Part shown: positions 14,361-23,200 of the stretch, in pieces | How positions within the stretch are numbered: the first letter of the stretch is position 1 | Layout: each line of letters begins with the position of its first letter | From: Oscillospiraceae bacterium | Lineage (GTDB): Bacteria > Bacillota > Clostridia > Oscillospirales > Acutalibacteraceae | Direction of reading: 5' to 3' | Assembly: GCA_015065505.1 (NCBI GenBank) | Contig: SVQE01000009.1 | Location: 1 to 55,327 of the forward strand | Length of the DNA: 55,327 bases | The notes under the pieces: model-generated | What the model saw: the letters and a program-made list of their open reading frames with translations, nothing else | Told to the model about the DNA's origin: nothing | Database searches by the model: none | Position numbers and translations under genes: made by a program

Positions 14361-14828
14361 ATGTTTAATTTCTTAGTACCTATCATTGCAGCTATTGTCA
14401 TTTTGATATTGTCAATAACGATTCAAGTGGCATCAGCAGCAGAAATAATCGCTACTGTTGGCTGGATATTGGTAATCGGATTATCCGTATTGATAATCAT
14501 TTTCGGCTTGTTACGTAAGGTACCGGTTGGTGAAAAAATTGTCGGAATAATTGTATCTATTATTGCAACCGTTATTAGTGTTGTTGAGTCACGCACTTTT
14601 CTTGGCGCAATTACCACTATCGACACAAGTGGCTTAATGGGTATTATTGAATTTCTGTTTGTCTTCGTCTTTGGGGGTCTATTGTGGCTTTCCGGCGTTG
14701 GCTTGTGTGTATATGCGTCCTATTGGGCGGTGACTGATGAAGAGGATTCTCCTGCCAAATTTTTCAATAGTGTTGGTGGCATTATTGGAAGTTTGCTCTT
14801 GTGTGGTTTCTTCGGTTTCTTCGGATAA
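14361..14828 (+). CDS. Polytopic membrane protein
   Basis: A 155-aa hydrophobic protein with about four transmembrane segments (roughly 2-25, 32-52, 58-80 and 92-125) and a glycine-rich hydrophobic C-terminus ending GFFGFFG. No known family is recognised. GGAGGG lies 6 nt before the ATG at 14361; the upstream TTG at 14334 is rejected because the transcript from copy A should start near 14337. It is the first gene of the plus operon and may be the membrane anchor for the VirD4-like ATPase two genes on, which itself lacks membrane helices (inference). Confidence 0.7.
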   Translation: MFNFLVPIIAAIVILILSITIQVASAAEIIATVGWILVIGLSVLIIIFGLLRKVPVGEKIVGIIVSIIATVISVVESRTFLGAITTIDTSGLMGIIEFLFVFVFGGLLWLSGVGLCVYASYWAVTDEEDSPAKFFNSVGGIIGSLLLCGFFGFFG

Positions 14829-14846
14829 TGTGAAAGGAGTTTTATC

Positions 14847-15296
14847 ATGAAAATAATAACTGGAACTTATGAAAATCTAAAATTTGCTTGTCAAAAAGAA
14901 TTTCGAAATGATTACTTTGACTTCTGTTTCTCATTTGTGGACGAATCAACTAAATTCTATGAGATAAACCGTTTTCTCTATGAGTCCAAGCATACACGGA
15001 GATTTGTCAATAGGTATGAAGGCAATGTCACAATTGATATTTCTGAATGGAATAATAAAAGATTTACTAATAAATACTTCGATGCATTTATGTATTTTAT
15101 TAAGGATACTTCATCTTATAATAATTACATTTTTATTGCGGACAAACAACTAAACTCGGAAATTGAAAAGAAACTTTCAGAATTTTTTTATATTAACATA
15201 GTTGAACTTGAGTCAACAAAACCTGATTCTGGAAAAACTATTGGGTTTGTTGCACCTAATGAAAAGGAGGATAAGGGCAATCATGTTCGAAGCTAA
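14847..15296 (+). CDS. Hypothetical protein
   Basis: 149 aa, soluble, rich in Phe, Tyr, Asn and Lys, starting MKIITGTYENLKFACQ. No family is recognised. It shows alternating short helices and strands, no membrane segment and no cysteine pairs. AAAGGAG precedes the ATG, 18 nt after the membrane gene, and its last 14 nt overlap the start of the VirD4-like gene, so translation is probably coupled. A partner or substrate adaptor of the ATPase is possible, without direct evidence. Confidence 0.65.
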   Translation: MKIITGTYENLKFACQKEFRNDYFDFCFSFVDESTKFYEINRFLYESKHTRRFVNRYEGNVTIDISEWNNKRFTNKYFDAFMYFIKDTSSYNNYIFIADKQLNSEIEKKLSEFFYINIVELESTKPDSGKTIGFVAPNEKEDKGNHVRS

Positions 15297-16743
15297 ATAC
15301 TCACAATATATTCATCCCAGCAAATCGAGATTTGCATATAAAAATGAAATCACCGGTGTCTGTGCTGAAATTTCGAAAGGAAGCAGAAGTAAAGGAGCAG
15401 GTGCTGTTCTGTATTATGAAGATGGTAAATTATATGTCGATGATTCCGATACACACTACTACATAGAGGGCGAAACAGGTAGTAAAAAATCGAGAGTAGA
15501 ATCAACAAATATCGCTAAATCAATTATTAGAGCTAAAGAAAACGGTGTGGTTAACGATCCTAAAGGAGAATTGTATAAAAACACTGCAGGTTATGCAAAA
15601 TTGTTCGACTATAACATTAAAGTACTTAATTTTAGAGATTTTAAATTTTCAAATTCCTGGAATCCTTTACACTTAGCAAAACTATATGAAATTGAGGGAA
15701 AACACACACAGTCGTCTGAAGTGTTGGACGACTTCAAAGATGCAATTGTTGCTCCGTTGATTAATCTGACAAATGACAGATATTGGGGAGACATGGCAGG
15801 TTCTGTTTTTTCTTATAGTTCGAAAATCTTGGTTAAATCTGTTCCGGACAATGTTTTTAACATAGCTAGCATTATTCAATTTAGCGATCAAGAAAATCTC
15901 CCGATTTTAAGGGAGTTAATGCAAAGAATGGACAAGACTTCTGAAACTACTTTGGCAATGAAAGGTATTGTGAACTTGTCCGCCGAAAAAACACTTGATT
16001 GTATTTTCTCTACAGTGCAGCAGATGTATCTTCCCTTCATTCGTAATAAAGCATTAATGAATTTACTCTCTAGCAATGATATTGATTTTCAAGATTTGGT
16101 AGATAAGAAAACGATAATTTATGTAATATATCCTGATGAAAAAAACGGTTATGATTATCTTGTTAATCTGTTTTTTTCTCAGTGCTACCAGTACTTAATC
16201 GATTATTCAACAAAGTATGATGATGGCAAATTAAAAAGGAGAGTGAATTTTCTGTTAGACGAATTTAATAATTTACCTCCTATTGAAAAATTTGCCAATA
16301 AGATTTCAGAGGCTAGGGGGCATAACGTGCGTTATTTTCTCTTCGGTCAGTCATTTGGTCAGTTAAAAAAGAATTATAAGGAGAACGCACAAACCATTAT
16401 TGATAACTGTAACTGGATTGTTTTCACGTCTAAAGATATGGCGCTCTTTGAAAGAGTTTCAGAAATGTGCGGTAAGGAGATAGATAGTTATGGTAAGGAA
16501 CGATCTTTAATTGAAGCTTGTGATTTGCTACATCTGAAAAAGTATAAAGATGGTGCAGAAGCATTAATCATTAAGAATGGACAGTTCCCGTTCGTTACAA
16601 AACTTCCTGATTATGAATATATTGATGTTTTTGAAAAAGCTCCAGAATCACAACTAAAAGAAATTCGTATTCGACAAAAGCCAAAGTGCATCACTTTTAA
16701 TAAATGGATTAGCGGGTTGGGTTCTTTTTATGAGTATCCGTAA
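15283..16743 (+). CDS. VirD4/TraG-like ATPase with altered Walker A
   Basis: 486 aa, related to type IV coupling proteins. Features: P-loop region GETGSKKSR (63-71), then the family segments GVVNDPKGELY and FSNSWNPLHLA, a Walker B strand VNFLLDEFNNLPPI (residues ~325-338), and a late FLFGQSFGQLKKNY / IIDNCNWIVFTS block typical of TraG/VirD4. The invariant Gly of GxxGxGKS is Lys here. There are no N-terminal membrane helices, unlike VirD4, but the first gene of the operon encodes a membrane protein. The ATG at 15283 is chosen over 15202; AAGGAGG is 12 nt upstream. No VirB4 or other type IV genes lie nearby. Possible roles are relaxase-DNA docking for the element or delivery of another cargo. 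Confidence 0.72.
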   Translation: MFEAKYSQYIHPSKSRFAYKNEITGVCAEISKGSRSKGAGAVLYYEDGKLYVDDSDTHYYIEGETGSKKSRVESTNIAKSIIRAKENGVVNDPKGELYKNTAGYAKLFDYNIKVLNFRDFKFSNSWNPLHLAKLYEIEGKHTQSSEVLDDFKDAIVAPLINLTNDRYWGDMAGSVFSYSSKILVKSVPDNVFNIASIIQFSDQENLPILRELMQRMDKTSETTLAMKGIVNLSAEKTLDCIFSTVQQMYLPFIRNKALMNLLSSNDIDFQDLVDKKTIIYVIYPDEKNGYDYLVNLFFSQCYQYLIDYSTKYDDGKLKRRVNFLLDEFNNLPPIEKFANKISEARGHNVRYFLFGQSFGQLKKNYKENAQTIIDNCNWIVFTSKDMALFERVSEMCGKEIDSYGKERSLIEACDLLHLKKYKDGAEALIIKNGQFPFVTKLPDYEYIDVFEKAPESQLKEIRIRQKPKCITFNKWISGLGSFYEYP

Positions 16744-16839
16744 TACTTTTGAAAAAATATACTGTTGTTTTGTAAAATTATTTATTTTTATGTCAAATTA
16801 TGATATTATTATATTGAATATTAAATTGGAGGGATAAAA

Positions 16840-17250
16840 ATGATTATTACAAGTGTAAAAATTCGAAGACCAGAGAATGTTACAAGTAAGTTGGTTGGAA
16901 TCTGTTCTATAACTCTTGACGACATGATTGCAGTTCATGATATTAAAATTTTATCTGCTTCAGAAGGAAGTTTTTTGGCTATGCCTAGTAGGAAGACACC
17001 TTCTAATACATTCAAGGACATTGTACACCCGATTAATAAACCAGCAAGGGAAAAGATAGAAACTATCGTCCTAGGGTTGTTCAATGAAACAGAGAAAGAA
17101 AGCTATGCTTCTCAAGAATTCAAATATAAAAGAAATGATTGTAAATCTCTTTTAGAACAAGAAATTGAAGATTTTGAAACTGTTGAGAGTAAATCACATG
17201 ATTCTTTTATTAACGAATCACTTAGAAAAGAAATTAGTTCTTGGAAATAA
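16840..17250 (+). CDS. spoVG-like: SpoVG homologue with C-terminal extension
   Basis: 136 aa. Residues 1-85 match SpoVG, a small DNA/RNA-binding regulator of septation and virulence genes: ITSVKIRRP, SITLDDMIAVHDIKIL, FLAMPSRKTP and FKDIVHPINKPAREKIE are its conserved blocks. The last ~50 residues are an added charged, helical tail not present in housekeeping SpoVG. GGAGGG lies 7 nt before the ATG. The stop is 16 nt before the giant STAND gene, so the two are almost certainly co-translated. It may regulate or be sensed by that protein (inference). The gene is accessory, probably a second copy besides the chromosomal spoVG. Confidence 0.85.
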   Translation: MIITSVKIRRPENVTSKLVGICSITLDDMIAVHDIKILSASEGSFLAMPSRKTPSNTFKDIVHPINKPAREKIETIVLGLFNETEKESYASQEFKYKRNDCKSLLEQEIEDFETVESKSHDSFINESLRKEISSWK

Positions 17251-17266
17251 CTTATAGGAGAAAGCT

Positions 17267-20200
17267 ATGGCTGAAATAAAAAATATGAATGGTATTACCT
17301 TATATCCAGATGAAAAACAGAAGGAATTATTTGATATCGTTTCTTCTGCTTTTTCAGTTGAACTCCAAACCAGTAATTGTTTTATTCTTACGCTTGTTCA
17401 ACAACGTATAGGGGATTTGTTAAAAGAGAATGGATTTGAGAGAGCAAATAAGGCGACCTTTTCTGCTGCCCCAAGTTATTTTAAGTTGGGATATAACAAG
17501 AAAAATGCTGATGCAATTAGCATAATTGGATTCCCCGATGATGATGATTTTTCGCTTTCTAAAAATCCTGATTTTATTCCTGCAAGAAAAAATGCACAGG
17601 GACTCCTCACACAAGAACGGCAAAGAGAACTTGCCGAAATTTTTGCTGAAATCTTTAAGGAGCAGAATAAAAACGGCAAAGTATATTTAGCAACTGTAGG
17701 CATTAAGGCTGGCAAAATTATTTCGGATGCAGGTTTTGGGAGAGCGTCTGTCGAACTCTTTAAATCAGCACCTGATTACTTTGAGACCGTTGAAGAATCT
17801 GAAGGTTCTTGGATGGTATTTTTAAAAGAAGATTGTGGTGTATCTTTATCAACGGATAAAAACTCTTCAGAACACAAAAGAAAAAACATAGATGATATTT
17901 CGTTTGAAGAGTTTGAATCTTATATTAAGGAATTGTTTTCTTCAAAAAACTTTAACATAATTGTTGAAGAGCGTGTTTTGAGAAAAGCCATTCATCATAC
18001 GAGTGGCGATATGTGGAATTGTATTATAAAATCATTCTACGCACTTAATGGCATTGAGATTACTAAATCACCGACTCTTACAGATTGGGAAAAAGTTGTA
18101 ATTGATTTTGAATCCTTAAAATCTGATTGTTCAGAAGAACGTCTTTCCGGATTTTCTTTGAATATGTCTGCGGAAGATGTTGAAAAATATGTTGACTCTT
18201 ATATGCATTCCGTTGAAAACTTTAGTTTAGTTGGTCAAAGAATACAATCGCTTTGTGGAACAAATAATCCACTTGCAATGGTATTCTATGAATTGGGTCT
18301 CATAGCAGGACTTTCTAATGATAGGCAGTTCTGTTTTAGGCTCCTTCTTCAGTACTATTCATATAACGATAAGACTAAAATCAGTTTTATTTGGGACAAA
18401 TATGCTGAAAAAAACATCAATCCTGCGAATATGACAATTCTTATCGGAACATGGTTTTTAGAAAAAGAGTTTGTTTTAATCAAGGAGTACATAAAAAAGT
18501 ATTATGAGTTCTATGATGAATCAGAATTGATGCAGCTTTACTATGAGTATTCAGATGCATTGCTTGGCAACTCCAGTAGTTCATTACCACCATTAACTTG
18601 TCTAAAATATGAATATGCCATTGACTTGGTAAAAACATTTCTTGGTTGTGCTATTTTTGAAGATAAATCAGATTTGTATTTTAGAATGCTAATTTGTTGT
18701 TTTACAACTCCAAAAGAATACATAATTTTCTCGGATTTATCAGAAATAATTCTTAAACAAACTGATTATATTTCCAAGCATTATGAATTATTGGTACAGA
18801 ATGCAAAAAATGATGGAGACTATCTGTTTTTGTTAAGTAAACTAATTGAGTTAAATATTATTAAACCTGATGAGTCTTGGCAAATGTTAAGTAATAGCAT
18901 TTTGGAAGATTACAAATTGCAAATTGGCAATGCAACTGTTGACGAAAAGAGAAAGCTATTACTTGAAGCAATTAGGCTATTTCCCGATAATGATTATTTT
19001 ACTAGCGAATTTGTTTCGTTAATCAGTGTTGAAAATGAGGATGATATTTGTGTATTGTTTGACAGACTTATTGACTCTGCAAATTATCTAATTATCACTT
19101 CCATTTTTGAAAACCATTCCGAAATTGAAGCGTTAAATAGTGCTGAAGTACTTAAAAGAGTTAGTATATGTTACCAGCAGCAGAATGAACACTTAAAATC
19201 TTTAGATATTGAAATTCGTATTATTCTATCATTGGTGGAAAAAGACGATGTGAGCACTAAATCTAGACTCACAGATTTTCTCTTTGTTCTATATAATGGC
19301 TTCGTTTCATCAAATCCCATTGTTTTAGATTGTAATACTGCTAGTAATTATCTTAGCCTTTTTAACCACTACAAATGTGAAACAAAGGATGCTCATTATT
19401 ACGCAATTGTAATCATGGGTCTGGCTTTTTATGCAAATAACATCCCACTTTTAAGTATGATGTTCGCTGTATCCAAGCCGTTAGATAATGAAAATAACAT
19501 TTTTGCATATTGCGAGAATGCTATTTCCACTACGGAAACAGGTTATTCTCATCGTCTTGGTGATTTTCAACGCACTTTTGAATATGTAATTACACAAGAA
19601 AAACCAGATATCTTTTTTAATATCTTAGGCAAGATATCTAATGTAATTCAAAATAAACAAGATGTATCTATTTACAACCAATTAAGAAATACTAACATTG
19701 AGGATATGGATACATTAAAAATAATAACTCTTATTGTTTCTGAATATAACAAGGAACGAGCTTGGAGACTTCTTTCACAACTTGCAATAAAGTCAAAAAA
19801 ATATGCTTTAAATTTTGTTGCTAACTGTGTATGGCTATATATGTTTAAAGATACGTCACACCCTCTTTCAAATTGCACACGTGCTTTAGACCGCTATGTT
19901 GATGATGGATTGCCACGTAACTTCCTTTGGTGCTGTTTAGAGGTCTTAAAAACTTCTTTCCATGGACCTATTACTGTATTTGAAAATGCATTGATCAATC
20001 ATATTTCTCGTTGCCAATCTTTTGTTAATGCTAATCATAGCGTCGCTGAAGCCTATTTAGAGGTTTTGTCATTGAAAGAAAAGCCTAAATCTAATGATTT
20101 TCTTCTTTTATCGGAAATTGCACTTCAAAGTGATTCTTTTGATGTGTTTTGTAATGAATGTATTGCAAACAATCGCAAATACTTATCATTATTAAAGAAA

Positions 20201-23200
20201 GATTTAGCTTTAGTTGTTCGTTTTTGCGTTTCAGCTTGTAGTGCTCGCGACGATGGCTTCTTGTCTGCATTACCTATATATAAACAAGTCAGAACCAATA
20301 TATCATTTAATGGAAATGACTCCAAAGAATATGCGGTGTTGTTATGGATTGATGGTTTATTAGAATGTAGAAAATCACCTTTGCCGGATTCTAAATTTTT
20401 AGAAGGTTCAATAGCATTATTGTCTGCATATCCTAATTTGTCCTCTCCTGATGTTATTACAAAATGGGTTACACATAATGCGACAAGAACTTTTCCGAAC
20501 TCTCTTTTAATAAGGAATTGGATTAATACTTTTGGAAGCATTCGAACAGTAAAGTTAGCAGATTCAGCATATCTTAACTATGTGAATAAAAATTGGTTGC
20601 CTGACGATTCTCAGGAGCTCGCCGAGTTCTTCAGAATGAAGCTGTTTTTATCTGAAAAATATATTTATTACTATGATCGAATGAAATCCGAGCCACAGGA
20701 TAATTATTTAAGAAGATGTCATGCTTTTTTTGGTTACAGAATATTGGCTAATATTACATCGTCGGTTCCAGAAAGTTTTAAATCCAAGATGGAAAAGGAT
20801 CTAGCATATCTAAATAAACTTGATCGGTTTCGTAAGATTCAAACCGGAGTTGAAAAGTTTGTTGATAATGTAGATGATGAAGTAATAAGGCGTTTATTTT
20901 TATACTGTGGTATCACAAACTATTGGGATGTTTGTTTTGAACAATGTCTAAATTCCCTAGACAAGTTATCTTTATATTCAGATGAGATTGTTCCTTATAC
21001 TGAAGCTGTAGATTGTCATCCTTTACGGAGACGTTTATTGCAAATGTATTTGTATTCTTCAATTGCTCAGACAATGATAGAATCAGGCAATGAATACGAA
21101 AACCTTTCAAGTCTCAATGAAGTACAAATGCATTATAACAGTTTTGTCGAATTAGGAGTTGATGCAAGCGAATATATTGAAAAGACTGAAAGACTGATTG
21201 AAATTGTTCAACCAAAATTGATTGAAATTATTACTTCAATAAAAGAAGCTGATTCCTTTGACGAAAGAATCGGCTTAATTCGTGGCGTCTATTTTGCTCT
21301 TGCGAACAAGAATATTTCTATACTTCAGAACAAATTCTACGAATTAGAAAAACTTGAATATAATAGTATTGCTATTAAAACCATTTTGGCTATTCAGTAT
21401 AAACGAAACATCAAGGAATTCATATTTAATATGTCTTTAAAAGGCGAATCCGCTGTCTTGCCTTTCTTTGACTACGATAAAACAACTAACACAATTGGGG
21501 AAAGTGAGTGTGAATTATTAAAAAGTGCATATTATTCAACAATAGGTGACTTTGAAAAAGCGAGACTCTATTATAACCATTCTAGTTTTGATGATAGTTT
21601 GTTTAACAAATTGAGCGAACAGGTTGGCTACTCTATCGATAACGAAAAAGCACTCGTTTTTGAGTTTGATTCTATTAGCGGCAAAAAAGAATTTTTGTTG
21701 CCAGAGTTTTCGTTTTTTAGGGTAACAGATCCTAATGGTGTTAAATTAAGTCAATTGATTTCAGATTACTATGCTGACAATCTTTATGATGCAAGAGGAA
21801 AATGCTCTGTTGCAAGTAAAATTCTATTTTATTATAAAAATGGTGAGTTCCAAAGTGATATAGAAAAATTTATTTTTGATTGGGGCTTCACAGAAATAGA
21901 CGCATTATCTGATGTTGAGAAAAAAGCTGGTGTTTTGTTTGAATTACTTGATAACATTGGCTTAATTGAACCTTATAAACCGTTATTTAAGGAATCGTTT
22001 GTTAAGAATTTTTTATATGTTTTACAAGAATTTGATTATAATTATCTGTTTAACAATTTTGAGCGTATTTATTCATCACAACAAATACTGTATAAAGAGT
22101 TCTATCCATATAGCAACTGTGACTGTTACGCTCAAACTCTTGCTTTGCTCAAGCAATTGTTTGGAATTGACATCAATAAATATGAACCAAAAATTATTGA
22201 TTTAAAAGTGGATAAAATAAAATCAGACTTAATAGAACTTCATATTAATAAATATCCCCAAAATCGTTTTGTCAATAAATGTATTGAGTTTGTGGAACGC
22301 TTTTTGAAAAAAATTCGTGCCAAAGGCAATGTAGAAATAAGGATACTTAATCATAATAATGAGTTTGACGGGGTTATTTACTACCAAATTCATAATATAG
22401 GGTTCGAAATATTGTCAAATATTTATCTTACATTTGAAGTAAATGGATTAAAAGACCGCATTGAACTCAATACTCTAATGCCTAATGGTCTTCGCCCAGA
22501 TCAAATTTTCGCAGGTGAATACTCAATTGCTAGAGATTTTGATAATGGGACTTCGATTTGTTGTGGTGTCACAATAGAGTATACTTCATATGACGAAAGT
22601 GGCAAAAAAATATACACAAGTTATTTGGCTATAGACCCCAAAAGTGCCGATGCTTTGAATGTGTTTAAAAGTAAACTTGAAGCGTATCATAAAAATGGTG
22701 ATGCAGGATATATTGAGGAACCAATAAAAAGAGATTCTGATTTTGTTGGAAGGGAAGAGAAAATTGAAATAATTATGGGGAAAATACTTAAAGGAGACAA
22801 TGTTCTTCTTTTTGGTACCAATGGCACAGGAAAATCCAGTATACTCCATTATATTAGAAAAAAATCACTTTCTAATGCTTATGAAAACAAGTCAAATCGC
22901 AGTCTTGGAAAGACATATTATGCAACTGAATTGAAATTTGATTCTGATTGTACAGAAAGAATTGTATTAAATTCAATTGTTAATTCTATTTCTTCACAAG
23001 CCAGTTTGTTTAAATCATTTATTAGACACAATGCAACGGACGAAACAATTGATATAATTGAGGATGTTACGGCGTACTGGACCAAACATGGTGAAAACAA
23101 CTATGATGAAAATGATTTCTGCCAAAACACCGATAATCTTCGACAATTCTTTAATACGCTTGATGAAGCACTTGATTTGTCAGACCTTGATGTTTATATT

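Noticed and set aside
20125-20541. 138-aa minus frame inside the STAND gene
   Set aside because: No ribosome site, no promoter, and the plus frame is continuous through it.
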